Shown: one piece after another, positions 21,834 to 33,184 of the stretch | How the letters are laid out: the number at the start of each line of letters is the position of its first letter | How positions within the stretch are numbered: the first letter of the stretch is position 1 | Assembly: GCF_000764305.2 (NCBI RefSeq) | Contig: NW_025941642.1 | Span: forward strand, 43,273 to 107,272 | DNA: 64,000 nt | Direction of reading: 5' to 3' | From: Hyalella azteca | Lineage: Eukaryota > Arthropoda > Malacostraca > Amphipoda > Hyalellidae | Notes under the pieces: model-generated | What the model saw: only the letters and a program-made list of their open reading frames with translations | Database searches by the model: none | Told to the model about the DNA's origin: nothing | Made by a program: the position numbers and the translations under genes

Positions 21834-24800
21834 CTGTTGGAGAAGGAAGATTTCATGATTAAACAATATGCTTGTGTTATAATAGACAATGCGCCATGAT
21901 TTATTATCAAAGTTAGAAAAAGTATGATGGTATTTACGGAAAGATTCCGATGTACTAATAAGCATTCATTCGGTAGATGCCTTATATAGCTGAAGTTTTA
22001 TTTGAATGTTGCCATTGAATGTCAGTAGTTCGAATACTTGTGTACTCTCCTCATTCTTCACCATCCATGCATTCATTATTTATCCATGCAATTACTGATT
22101 GGGAAGGATTACATAGGGCTGTACGTGTTAGCTCATGACAGGGATCGCGTGGCCTGCAACTTGGTAACACGAGTAACACACTTGGACGAGCCTACGTGGC
22201 TGTCCCAAGTTCGACGATTTTTATTTAGTCTTACGGATTTAATTCTTGCAGCATTTGCATTAATTTTTCAATATCGGGCTCTTTTAGAGGAAATTTATAA
22301 ACATTCCGAGGGCCTCCTGTATGGTCTGGTTTTCTCGGCAATAGCTTGTCGAGCCCAAGAGAGTCCAAATGACCCAACCAATGATATTTGTAATTGTGGT
22401 GAAATAGAGAGAAGTGACATGATTGAGATGACGCGAAGGTGAAGACGATGACGTCATTGTGCCACGTTTTTGTGCGTGTGTTCACTAGAGACTCTTGCTT
22501 CTGATGTGCTGAGGTCATCAGTGCCCTGATCGGTGGACTCGTAAACGGATTTTTACCGTTCATCTTAACGAAGGTTTCTATAATGTTATTTCTCCAGCTA
22601 GAATCGCTGACAGAATTAGCTTAAATGAAATAATTGTGAATGAATATATTGCATATATATTCAATGAATGAAATATAATTTCAAACCTTAATGAAACAAA
22701 TACAATGTCCGTGGCAACGTTAAACACACCGAGACCGTCACTCCCACTGTGCTGGAGGAACCCACCAGCTTTTTCATCTTGCAGTGGCTGAAGCCTTCAT
22801 CTCTACGGATTGCACTCCAGCTGTCCATCTCACAACTACCGGATTTTCTGAATTTTGAGAGATGGTTTCGAGTTTTTTTTCCCGGTTCCAATTTTGTCTC
22901 ATATAAGTGGTTCCAGTGTCTCATATAATTTATTTCAAAAAAATTTCATTATTCAATGGTTCCTATAACTTGAAAATAAAGGTTGTCACATAGGAACCCT
23001 CGTTAATAAATTAAAATTATTTCCGTGAACCTGAAATTTGATCAAACAACTTCATTTAAAAAATATTGTTCGATCGTGGAACTTTAAATTAATTAATTCA
23101 CTGGTCATTAACCACTCGTGTTTGACGCATACAAGACACCGAGTTCTTAAAGGAAAAGGAAAAGGAAAAAACAATCTGCATCTTAAAGTCTCTTTCACTG
23201 ATTCTCATCTTCGCAAATAATATTTTTGCCGTTTATTTCTGAACCGATGGCTATTGAACGTCGGTCCGCCTTGCTATCACGAGTGACGCGCCATCAGACT
23301 ACTACATTTTATTGTATATAAAACAAGACTCGGGGCAACAATGAACACATATGAACACATATGAACACATCATACAGACACAGGAGACGATGCAGTACCG
23401 TGCACATCATACAGACACACGAGACGATGCAGTACCGTGCACATCATACAGACACACAAGACGATGCAGTACCGTGCACATCATACAGACACACGAGACG
23501 ATGCAGTACCGTGCATATCATACAGACACACGAGACGATGCTGTACCGTGCATATCATACAGACACACGAGACGATGCTGTACCGTGCACATCATACAGA
23601 CACACGAGACGATGCAGTACCGTGCATATCATACAGACACACGAGACGATGCTGTACCGTGCACATCATACAGACACACGAGACGATGCAGTACCGTGCA
23701 CATCATACAGACACACGAGACGATGCAGTACCGTGCACATCATACAGACACACGAGACGATGCAGTACCGTGCACATCATACAGACAAACGAGACGATGC
23801 AGTACCGTGCACATCATACAGACAAACGAGACGTTGCAGTACCGTGCACATCATACAGACACACGAGACGTTGCAGTACCGTGCACATCATACAGGTATT
23901 ACAGGCACATTAGACGATGCAGTACCGTGCCTTGAGAAACAATGAACACACATGAACACATCATACAGACACACGAGACGATGCAGTACCGTGCCTTGAG
24001 AAACAATGCGCTGTAAATACTTCACCAAATTAAACGTAAAATGCGGGACTGCGGCCATTGGGGCGACCTCGTACGCGAGCGTGTGAACTTCGGCGCATCG
24101 TGGGAGCAGCGAAAGTGAAGTGAAGTCATTACCTACGAGCTGGTAATTAGGTGGTATCATTAATTTCGAGCTGTTAAATAGGTGATCTCATTACCTGCAA
24201 ACTGTTAAATTAGTTATCTCGTTACCTGCGAGTTGTTAAATAGGTGATCTCATTAACTTAGAACTGTTAAATAGGTTATCTCATTACCTGGGCGTTGTTA
24301 ATTAGATGATCTCTTTACAAGCAGGCTGTTAATGAAGTGATCTCCTTACCTGTAAGATGTTAATAAGGTGATATCAATGCCTACGAGCTGTTGAATAGGT
24401 GATTTCATTAACTTAGAGCTGTTAAATAGGTTATCTCATTACCTGGGCGCTGTTAATTAGGTGATCTCTTTACAAGCAGGCTGTTGATGAAGTGATCTCA
24501 TTACCTGGGCGCTGTTAATTAGGTGATCTCTTTACAAGCAGGCTGTTAATGAAGTGATCTCATTACCTGTAAGGTGTTAATAGGTGATCTCATTACCACT
24601 AAGCTGTGAAGTGGCGAGTACTCATGACATGTCAAGTGAGTGTCGAGGCGTGCGGCTTAACAAGACGTGATAATTACAGTGATAATAACAGTGATAAGTG
24701 AAGGTCAGAGATTACTTTATGGGTCAAGAGGCGTGAACCTGCGGGAACAAAGGAGAGGCTGGCGTGGCCAGGGTCTGCACTATACCTGTAAACGATGAGG

Positions 24801-27800
24801 GCTTAAAATACTGTGTGCTGCAGGGACATTTTACATGAACGTTTGGCAGGAATGCTTTCATGTTTCAGGAACATTCGGGAGGAACATTTGGCAGGAACGT
24901 TTAGCAGGAGCGCTTCGCAGGAACGCTTGGCAGGAACGTTTGGCAGGAACGCTCCGCAGGAATATTAGGCAGAAACGTTTCGCAGGAACATTTGACAAGA
25001 ACGCTTCGCAGGAACATTTGACAAGAACGCTTCGCAGGAACATTTGACAAGAACGCTTCGCAGGAACATTTGACAAGAACACTTCGCAGGAACGTTTGAC
25101 AAGAACGCTTCACAGGAACATTGAAATAGAAAGCTTTGCAGGAAGATTTGATAAGAACGCTTCGCAGGAACATTTGGCAGAAACGCTTCATGGGGTAATG
25201 CAGCTCATGGGGTAATGCAGCTCATGGGGTAATGCAGCTCATGGGGTAATGCAGCTCATGGGGTAATGCAGCTCATGGGGTAATGCAGCTCATGGGCTAG
25301 TGCAGCTCATGGGGTAATGCAGCTCATGGGGTAATCCAGCTCATGGGGTAATGCAGTTCATGGGGTAATGCAGCTCCCGGGGTAATGCAGCTCATGGGGT
25401 AATCCAGCTCATGGGGTAATGCAGCTCACGGGGTAATGCAGCTCATGGGCTAATGCAGCTCATGGGGTAATGCAGCTCATGGGGTAATCCAGCTCATGGG
25501 GTAATGCAGCTCATGGGGTAATCCAGCTCATGGGGTAATGCAGCTCACGGGGTAATGCAGCTCATGGGGTAATGCAGCTCATGGGCTAGTGCAGCTCATG
25601 GGGTAATGCAGCTCATGGGGTAATGCAGCTCATGGGGTAATGCAGCTCACGGGGTAATGCAGCTCACGGGGTAATGCAGATCATGGGGTAATGCAGCTCA
25701 TGGGGTAATGCAGCTCCTGGGGTAATGCAGCTCATGGGGGTAATGCAGCTCATGGGGTAATGCAGCTCATGGGGTAATGCAGCTCATGTGGTAATGCAGC
25801 GCATGGGGTTAATTTATATCATGGGTTAATACCGATAATGAGGTATCTCCCCACAAGTGGGGTAATTCCTTCCATCCCCCGACTACACCAAAACCTTAAT
25901 TCTTCCATCCTTCACTGCTTGCAAGCGTAGAATTTAAGGTAGTGGATCATCAAAGTGCATCCGCAGCCCTCGTAAGTTACGCTACTGGGATTGTCTGCCG
26001 CTCCGAACGGGGCGAGCAACAGGATATAGCATCAGCTGCTCCAACTGAGGGAATCAGCTGGCCCAACTAAGGGCGTCAGCTGCTCCAACTGAGGGAATAA
26101 GCTGCTCCAACTGAGGGCATCAGCTGCCCCAACTAAGGGCGTCAGCTGCTCCAACTGAGGGCATCAGCTGCTCCAACTGAGGGCATCAGCTGCTCCAACT
26201 GAGGGCATCAGCTGCCCCAACTAAGGGCGTCAGCTGCCCCAACTAAGGGCGTCAGCTGCTCCAACTGAGAGCATCAGCTGCCCCAACTAAGGGCGTCAGC
26301 TGCCCCAACTAAGGGCGTCAGCTGCCCCAACTAAGGGCGTCAGCTGCTCCAACTGAGGGCTTCAGCTGGCCCAACTGAGGGCATTAGCTGTCCCAACTGA
26401 GGGCATCAGCTGCCCCAACTAAGGGCGTCAGCTGCTCCAACTGTGGGCATCAGCTGGCCCAACTGAGGGCATTAGCTGTCCCAACTGAGGGAATCAGCTG
26501 CCCCAACTAAGGGCGTCAGCTGCTCCAACTGAGGGCATCAGCTGGCCCAACTGAGGGCTTCAGCTGCTCCAACTGAGGACATTAGCTGTTCCAACTGAGG
26601 GAATCAGCTGCCCCAACTAAGGGCGTCAGCTGCTCCAACTGAGGGAATAAGCTGCTCCAACTGAGGGCGTCAGCTGCCCCAACTAAGGGCGTCAGCAGCC
26701 CCAACTAAGGGCGTCAGCTGCTCCAACTGAGGGCTTCAGCTGGCCCAACTGAGGGCATTAGCTGTCCCAACTGAGGGCATCAGCTGCCCCAACTAAGAGC
26801 GTCAGCTGCTTCAACTGAGGGCTTCAGCTGCCCCAACTGAGGGCATTAGCTGTCCCAACTGAGGGCGTCAGCTGCCCCAACTAAGGGCGTCAGCTGCTCT
26901 AACTGTGGGCATCAGCTGGCCCAACTGAGGGCATCAGCTGTCCCAACTGAGGGCATCAGCTGCCCCAACTGAGGGCATCAGCTGCCCCAACTGAGGGCAT
27001 CAGCTGTTCCAACTGAGGGAATCAGCTGCCCCAACTAAGGGCGTCAGCTGCTCCAACTGAGGGAATAAGCTGCTCCAACTGAGGGCGTCAGCTGCCCCAA
27101 CTAAGGGCGATCAGCTGCCCCAACTAAGGGCGTCAGCTGCTCCAACTGAGGGCTTCAGCTGCCCCAACTGAGAGCATCAGCTGCCCCCAACTGAGGGCAT
27201 CAGCTGCCCCAACTAAGGGCGTCAGCTGGCCCAAATAACGGCATCAGCTGCTCCAACTAAGGGCATCAGCTGCCCCAACTGAGGGCATCAGCTGGCCCAA
27301 CTGAGGGCATCAGCTGGCCCAACTAAGGGCATCAACTGGCCCAACTAAGGGCATCAGCTGGCCCAACTAAGGGCATCAGCTGGCCCAACTAAAGGCATCA
27401 TCAGCTGGCCCAACTAAGGGCATCAGCAGCCCCAACTAAGGGCATCAGCAGCCCCAACTAAGGGCATCAGCTGGCCCAACTAAAGGCATCATCAGCTGGC
27501 CCAACTAAGGGCATCAGCAGCCCCAACTAAGGGCATCAGCAGCCTCAACTAAGGGCATCAGCTGGGCCAACTAAGGGCATCAGCTGCTCCAACTGAGAAC
27601 ATCAGCTGGCCCAACTGAGGGCATCAGTTGCCCCAACTGACAACCGAGGGCATCAGCTGCCCCAACTGAGGGCATCAGCTGGCCCAACTAAGGACATCAG
27701 CTGCCCCAACTGAGGACATCAGCTGCCCCAACTAAGGACATCAGCTGCCCCAACTGAGGACATCAGCTGCCCCAACTGAGGACATCAGCTGCCCCAACTG

Positions 27801-28604
27801 AGGGCATCAGCTGCCCCAACTGAGGGCATCAGCTGCCTCTGAGGGCAGATGGACAGTATTCCACCATCCCCAAGGATACACATGAAAAAGACCCCATGTC
27901 ACGTGTATGGCCATCGAGTGCTGTTTATGACTAGCCGCACGTAAACGGTAATTATTTCCTACCATCCTAAACAAACCTTCAGCCTTAGTAAGAATAATGG
28001 CAGATGATGTGTCGCAAAGTTATATTTCTCTTATAAAAAATATTTCGGAGTTAGTTATGTGTATGACTTGCAGAGATAAAATCAGTTAACAAGTACGACC
28101 AAAATGCTTAGCCTGAACACAGTTAATCAAGTAGTGCGGCTCAAAAAGGTTCATTCTTTCATGATACCCGTAGGACTGAGTCTGCATGCCTCACCAGGCT
28201 GGATGAGGCGGTTCTGCGTGATGAAAAATAAATAATCATGAGTTTATTACTAACTTCCATCACTTGGCTCACTTTAATGAGTATCCCCTGACAATTATAA
28301 TTGTAATTCAAGTGCTTTAAGCGGTATTTATTATAGGTTTATAGCATCAACTATAAGGAGACTGAGGGTGCGTGGAAAAGACCACAGCTCCCGCCCAGTG
28401 CCTGCGCGACGGTCGCATCCAATCATACATGACAGATACAAGAGGACGTAGAACAGGACTATTCTCTCCAGAAATTGCTATAATTATAATAATAATAATA
28501 ATAGCTGCAGCAGGATAATTCATGTACCAATATACTCATTAATTAAACTTTAAGCTTGAACTCACCAGCCAAGCTACCGCCACCCGACGTCTGCGTGGTG
28601 CCAT
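20928..28604 (-). CDS. spz-like: Spaetzle-like cystine-knot cytokine 2 (2 exons, 6.7-kb intron)
   Basis: A secreted Toll-ligand-type cystine-knot protein of 314 codons. Exon 1 (28604-28566) encodes MAPRRRRVAVAWL and ends at GTGAGT in phase 0. Exon 2 (21833-20928) follows TTCCTTCTCCAACAG and begins MPSLLFALMRHGACES. Joined, they give a textbook signal peptide with a basic n-region and a hydrophobic core. The ~190-residue propeptide ends in CNREPPPKCSYNTTKPWCNV, then YP. The knot starts at YLCPSQTNYIRPLRAQDIKG and has WRIIVN, TQTVRMEEC, PLLPHCYSSTC, VYDPCDA and TSCSC (8 Cys). A TATA box lies at 28702-28709. The whole knot is in one exon, whereas copies 1 and 3 split it or its N-terminal flank. 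The exon pairing rests on phase and signal-peptide logic and is unproven. Confidence 0.82.
23340..24005. repeat. 37-bp minisatellite with CATCATACAGACACACGAGA
   Basis: About 15 near-identical units ending GATGCAGTACCGTGCA. The ~194-codon frames open in all three plus frames here are a consequence of a 37-bp unit without stops. Confidence 0.95.
24120..24600. repeat. ~32-bp minisatellite, unit AGGTGATCTCATTACCTG...
   Basis: About 15 diverged units with GTTAAATAGGTGATCTCATT. A higher-order ~97-bp block (CTGGGCGCTGTTAATTAGGT through ACAAGCAGGCTGTT) is also repeated. Confidence 0.9.
24840..25195. repeat. ~25-bp minisatellite, unit AGGAACATTTGACAAGAACG
   Basis: About 14 units alternating CTTCGCAGGAAC and TTTGGCAGGAAC. 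Frames open on both strands across it are repeat artefacts. Confidence 0.92.
25190..25812. repeat. 17-bp minisatellite, unit CATGGGGTAATGCAGCT
   Basis: About 36 copies with few substitutions, abutting the previous array. Confidence 0.96.
26033..27840. repeat. 22-bp minisatellite carrying CAGCTG E-box cores
   Basis: About 80 copies of GGGCATCAGCTGCCCCAACT plus GA or AA. Subtypes alternate (CCCCAACTAAGGGCGT and CTCCAACTGAGGGCAT), which shows higher-order structure. Nearly every unit holds CAGCTG, an E-box (CANNTG). Confidence 0.96.
28566..28604 (-). CDS. spz-like: Spaetzle-like 2, first coding exon (signal-peptide n-region)
   Basis: Thirteen codons, MAPRRRRVAVAWL, then CTG before GTGAGT. It lies ~100 nt below a TATA box. 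The organisation mirrors exon 1 of Spaetzle-like 3 (ATG, a few codons, phase-0 donor). Confidence 0.65.
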
Positions 28605-28701
28605 GTGGCGATGACGAGACGGCTGATGAGCTGACGAGGTACGACGTGTGCACCCCAGCGACCCAAGGTCAAGACTAAGAAGTGAACTTGATGAGTTGCT
28701 C

Positions 28702-28709
28702 TTTATATA
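28702..28709 (-). promoter_or_regulatory. TATA box of Spaetzle-like 2
   Basis: GTATATAAAG on the minus strand, with an initiator-like TTCACTTC about 26 nt downstream and the exon-1 ATG ~100 nt downstream. Confidence 0.6.
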
Positions 28710-29214
28710 CTCGCCCATGGTACTGCATGCGGTTAAGAGCTTTTCGCTTGCCATTAATGTTATGTGTGACGTTCCCTCGAAGTTCGTTTGAACCAGACGT
28801 TATTATTATTATTAATAATAATGACAAAAGTTGTGACCCTCACGCGAGGGCAGAGGGAATGAGGGCAACAGTCGTGCTACACAAAGGTTCGCTTAGCAAG
28901 TGCTCGAGGGACTAGAAATTTTATTTAAATTCCAATAATGATCTTGAATAGGCATCTAGGAACAAGCCAAATCACATAAAAAGTTACAAAGAAAACAAGT
29001 CTCATGTCTGCAGCTGATTGCATTATTGACGAATATAATTAAAATGGCGGAACTGATTGGAATATGATTGGAGATTGGCTGAACCAATCACAGTATTGCT
29101 ACCGCTGGATGAGCCTCGGTGTAAATTTTATCACGACGACATGATCGCAGCCTTTTAAAGCGGCACGTTTGGAATATAATTAAGTTATGGACCGTTATGG
29201 AAGTTCCATTAATT

Positions 29215-29555
29215 TTGATATCAGTAAATGGGCAGTATAATTGGGAAATTTCGTTGTACTATAAAGTGCTGGGCGCTCAATAATTAAATTATAATACCAG
29301 TTAATGGGCAGTATAAGTGGGAAATTCTGTTGCATTATAAACTGCTGGGCGTTCCATCAATTATAATATCAGTTACTGGGCAGTATAAGTGGGGAATTGT
29401 GTTGCATTATAAAGTGCTGGGGGCTCCAAAAGTTATAATATCAGTTACTGGGCAGTATAAGTGGGGAATTTCGTTGCTTTATCAGGTGCTGGACGCTCCG
29501 TAAGCTATAATTTCAGCTACTGGGCAGTATAAGCGGGGAATTTCGTCAGCTGTCC
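29215..29555. repeat. ~80-bp tandem repeat, four copies
   Basis: Units contain GGGCAGTATAAGTGGGGAAT and TAAAGTGCTGG. Followed at 29568-29620 by four copies of GACAGATGATGCGG. Confidence 0.85.
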
Positions 29556-30119
29556 TGCAGGATAGCTGATGCAGGACAGATGATGCGGGACAGATGATGC
29601 GGGACAGATGATGCGGGACAGCTAAGATCATATCTATCTATAAAATATCGGTAATCAAACTAATCCTACGAAAATTACTAATAACAGGTTAATGACTTGC
29701 TTCTGACGCCATTATTCGTTGAAATTGTTAGGAAAATAAAATTTAGACAAAGAGCTAACCTTTTGTCTAGCAGTAGTACTTCATCTGGGTTCTCCACATC
29801 AGCTTTGGCACATCCATAGGAAATAGATCAAGCACTCCCAAATAGTACTTTATTACAGCAGCAGCAATCAGTATGTACAAATAAGATATCGATCAGAAGG
29901 AGACTTCCGATGAGGATGAGAGCGTAAAGTCAACAACCCTTAATACCAAAAAATAACTCGTCCCTAGTAAGTTCCGGTCCGCAATAAAGTTACTACCGTA
30001 ATGTCGGGATACCCGCTATTTTGTAACATATATGAATAAATTTTTACACTATAGCAAATAAACTGTGTCCTGATATTTCATTTACACTGGCAGCTGCACT
30101 AAGTAACTACACTAGTAAC

Positions 30120-30676
30120 CAGAAGTGGGCAGTAGCGCGCTACATGTAGCGGTAGCGGCGCTACATTTAAGCAATTGTTGGGAGCGCAGCCGTGGGTCAC
30201 AAAATTGACTCGTAAACAGGCCCTGGGCCCAACGCCAACCATCAGCATGCAATATCTGCACATAGCCTCAGATCAATGAGCTGTGGGTAACTTCGGCTAA
30301 CAGTAAATCCGCTGTGCACAACACAGCCACTGCTCCACAGCGCCGGAGCCCAACTGGCCGGAGCACAACAGGGCCTACCGCAACAGGCGGCGCAGGTTAG
30401 GTTAGGTTACATTACGTTACGTTAGGAGTAGCTGTTGCGGTAGGGCCTGTTGCGCTCCGGCCTGTATGCGCTCCTGCCTGTGACTGAACGGCGCTGTTGT
30501 GGTGGGCGCTTTGTGTCAAAAGCCGTGAAGATGCCCGGCTGCGTTACGCTCGGGAAGGTATATGAATCGTACTGTGGACTTGGGCTATGCTGACCTCTAG
30601 CTATCCACCCAACCGCAACAATTGTTGCGGTGGCGGTAGCGGCCGCTACATTTCACAGTAGCGCTGCCCAGCTCTG
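30120..30676. mobile_element. Non-autonomous hAT-like element with 8-bp TSD
   Basis: The left end CAGAAGTGGGCAGTAGCGC and right end GCGCTGCCCAGCTCTG form terminal inverted repeats beginning CAG. Both flanks carry the 8-bp CTAGTAAC (30112-30119 and 30677-30684), the hallmark of hAT insertion. No transposase frame. It is inserted in the TAACTACAC minisatellite. Confidence 0.75.
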
Positions 30677-30950
30677 CTAGTAACTACACTAGTAACTACA
30701 CTAGTTACTACACCAAGTAACTACACAAGTAACTAAACAAGTAACTACACTAGTTACTACACCAAGTAACTACACAAGTAACTAAACAAGTAACTACATC
30801 AAGTAAATACACCAAGTAACTACACCAAGTAACTACTCTAAGTAACTACACCAAGTAACTACACTAAGTAACTACACCAAGTAACTACACCAAGTAACTA
30901 CACCAAGTAACTACACCAAGTAACTACACCAAGTAACTACACCAAGTTCT
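30677..30950. repeat. 13-bp minisatellite, unit TAACTACACCAAG
   Basis: About 20 copies; the same repeat begins left of the hAT-like element (30098-30119). Confidence 0.92.
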
Positions 30951-31391
30951 GGTAATTGAGTTACCGTTAGTCAAGAGAAGGTTGCGACTCCGTCTAAGCA
31001 GTTTGCTGCCTCGCAAGACATCAAACGCTTCGCTGCTAACGAACTCTTGCGCTGGCCTTGCGTTGCGCACCAATTAGCAAGTTTGACTTCAATATTTGCA
31101 TGGCGTTAAGCTGATATGTTCTCGGGGTTGCAGAGCTGTTGCGTGTGACCCTGACGCAGTTTACGCAGGTCTCGTACGTCGTAATTTGCGCGCGTCTTCG
31201 CAAGGTGAAAGTTTCCCTCTCCGAAGATCGCGCGCAACCGCCGCTGAAAGTAAGAGTGTGACGTCACGTATATCCGCGCTTGTGAGTGGTGGAGCATTAG
31301 GTATTCGTCGTACTGATTGGTGCTCAAACTAAATTAAGAGACCAATGGGAGCGAGCGTTAGTAGGTGACCTCGCGAGGTAATTACCGAGGC

Positions 31392-31399
31392 TATATAAG
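31392..31399 (+). promoter_or_regulatory. TATA box of Spaetzle-like 3
   Basis: GCTATATAAGG, 87 nt before the ATG at 31486, with CA-type initiator candidates at 31422 and 31432. Confidence 0.7.
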
Positions 31400-31485
31400 G
31401 CGGGCGACAGGCTGGTTCCGGCAGAGCTACTCAGCAGGTCGACGAGACACGACCTCTCCTAGGAACTCCTTCCCCTTCCTTCATT

Positions 31486-31500
31486 ATGATCTTCTCAGTG
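31486..31500 (+). CDS. spz-like: Spaetzle-like 3, exon 1
   Basis: ATG plus four codons (MIFSV) before a GTGCGT donor. The phase-0 join to exon 2 yields a complete hydrophobic signal peptide. Confidence 0.75.
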
Positions 31501-33153
31501 GTGCGTATAACTGTATGTTCACGAGCTCAACTGCCACATGAGATTAATAGGTGGATACAAATTTTGTAATTAATCTATCAACAGAACAACAAAAATGTTT
31601 CAGAGAGATAAAAGGTTTTGATGCACCATACGACACAATTTTATTGTTCATTCTCAGCGGCTCGCAAAAATCTATTTCGAAATCAAGTGCGCTTTAGATT
31701 ACGGATTTTTGCGAGGCTAAATTTCGTGCCGAAAGAAAAGACACGTCAAATTGTGAATAAAAATTTTAATTACACATCCTACGAAAATGTAAGAAACGTA
31801 CTAAACGTAAAAACCGTGGACATTTTTTCTCCCTTCTGCCAAAAATATAGAAAAAAATCGTAGTTGTTGAATGCCTAGATTAAAGCAATTATATTAACCA
31901 AGTTTATCATCTCTCAATTCGCTACAAGTGACGTTGTCACTCGTAACGAAGTCGTCGACTGCATAGTAGCTGCGATGCTGACGGGGAATTGACAGCATAA
32001 GCAGGCAGCGCTTGGTCAGGAATTGGATATACAATTTTAGGCAAATAATTTGTTTTGTGGGCAGTCGGTGTTGCTGGCGTGTCAGGTGCTGGTGGCGTTG
32101 GGTGACCGCCACTCGCCTCCCACGTACGGACACTCCACCCCCAGCTACGGCAAACTGCCCCCCAGGCACCCCCACTCGCCCCCGACTTATGGCCCCCCTG
32201 CAAGCCCCGAGCCGTTGTACGGCCACTGCGACCCCACCAAGCCCCCTGCATGTGCCTATAACGGCACCTCCTACTGCCTCGAAGACCCCGAGTATCCCGC
32301 CAGCGACATCGCGAGTGCCATCAGCAGCGACTACATCTTCGCCAAGAAGTACTCTGATGTCCCCGACCAGTCGGCGGACGACCTGGTAGAGTTCCTGACG
32401 AAGCTTCAGGAGGAGGCCTTCGACTACGCCTTCTACTCGGGCGCCTCCACAGGGCACTCGCCATACGACCTCACGCACTGGGCAGGCAAGTGGCACGGTA
32501 GTCGTGACAGCATGGCTAAGGTTGTCGTGTCTCCTACAAAAGATCATCTATCTATCACTACGAGAGAACACTTATTTTAGCTTGCATGGTCAGCAACAGC
32601 AATGCTAGGTAAGCGACAGAGATTCCCACACGTTTGTGATAACATTGCATTTCGGCTCCAGTTAGATGAATATATTAAAACTTAATGCATTGGGGGCATC
32701 TCCGGTTACCAAGCCTTCTTATACATATAGCGTTGATGATAATTAATGTAAACGTAGAAGAGTTGAAGTGTCTCTGATCGTAAAAGAACGTTTCTACATC
32801 ATGAGACGTCAAATTAAAATGCTATTCTGATATTCATGTTCTCAGGTCCCGAGGGCTACATATGCCCCAGCGACGTGGCCTACGCGACACTGAGGCGGGC
32901 CCGCAATGTGCAGGGCAAGTGGCACGTGATCGTGAACGACGCGCACTACCACACGCAGACGGTGCGCCTGGAGACGTGCCTGTACCCAGGGGCGGCGTGC
33001 CGTGCCCTCGCCCCCTGCTACTCGAGCGCCTGCACGCAGAAGTTCGTGTACCACCGCCTGCTGTCGTATGATCCCTGCGACATGTACAAGGGGCTCTTCA
33101 TAGACGTCTACCAACTGCCGTCTGTCTGTTCCTGCCACGTCCCAGCGCACTAA
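31486..33153 (+). CDS. spz-like: Spaetzle-like cystine-knot cytokine 3 (3 exons, complete)
   Basis: A secreted Toll-ligand-type protein of 247 residues. Exon 1 (31486-31500) is MIFSV, donor GTGCGT, phase 0. Exon 2 (32065-32485), after TTTTGTGGGCAG, continues the signal peptide (SVLLACQVLVALG), then a Pro/His-rich stretch (SPPTYGHSTPSYG), the pre-knot block CDPTKPPACAYNGTSYCLED and the linker SPYDLTHWAG. Exon 3 (32846-33153) encodes the knot: PEGYICPSDVAYATLRRARN, KWHVIVN, TQTVRLETC, YPGAACRALAPCYSSAC, YDPCDM and SVCSC, with 8 Cys in all. The exon 2 to 3 intron uses a GC donor (CAG before GCAAGT), which gives the conserved HWAG-PEGY join. GC content rises sharply in exons 2 and 3. The propeptide is short compared with copy 1. 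Confidence 0.9.
32065..32485 (+). CDS. spz-like: Spaetzle-like 3, exon 2
   Basis: 421 nt, phase 0 in and 1 out. It ends at CAG before GCAAGT. The only in-phase GT alternative is GTAGTC 12 nt further on, which would insert KWHG into the HWAG-PEG join. Confidence 0.82.
32846..33153 (+). CDS. spz-like: Spaetzle-like 3, knot exon
   Basis: Acceptor TTCATGTTCTCAG; 308 nt to TAA. It holds the entire cystine knot with the DPC and CSC endings. Confidence 0.92.
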
Positions 33154-33184
33154 CTGCCGGGTACCCGTCGGCGGACAGTCAACC

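Larger units (their letters stand above)
21834..28565 (-). other. Intron 1 of Spaetzle-like 2, mostly minisatellite
   Basis: Inferred 6.7-kb intron. About 4.3 kb of it is tandem repeat in five adjacent families (23340-24005, 24120-24600, 24840-25195, 25190-25812, 26033-27840). I find no exon in it that fits the phase-0 to phase-0 join. The frame at 22563-22231 (minus) ends at a GTAAGA donor but in the wrong phase. Confidence 0.6.
28705..31390. other. Divergent intergenic region between Spaetzle-like 2 and 3
   Basis: About 2.7 kb between two TATA boxes facing away from each other. It holds an ~80-bp tandem repeat, a short GATGCGGGACA repeat, a hAT-like element and a TAACTACAC repeat. No coding frame is supported. 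Confidence 0.6.

Noticed and set aside
21979..21990. TATA box (GCTATATAAGGC, minus strand) just upstream of the Spaetzle-like 2 main exon
   Set aside because: It would leave only a weak signal peptide and two out-of-frame upstream ATGs. The exon at 28604-28566 gives a full signal peptide, correct phase and its own TATA box. It remains possible as an alternative promoter.
22231..22563. Minus-strand frame ending at a GTAAGA donor as an internal exon of Spaetzle-like 2
   Set aside because: It would end in phase 2, but the following exon needs phase 0, and the other frames contain stops.
23340..27840. Possible CRISPR or other structured array
   Set aside because: The repeats are contiguous with no unique spacers and sit in a eukaryotic intron; they are minisatellites.
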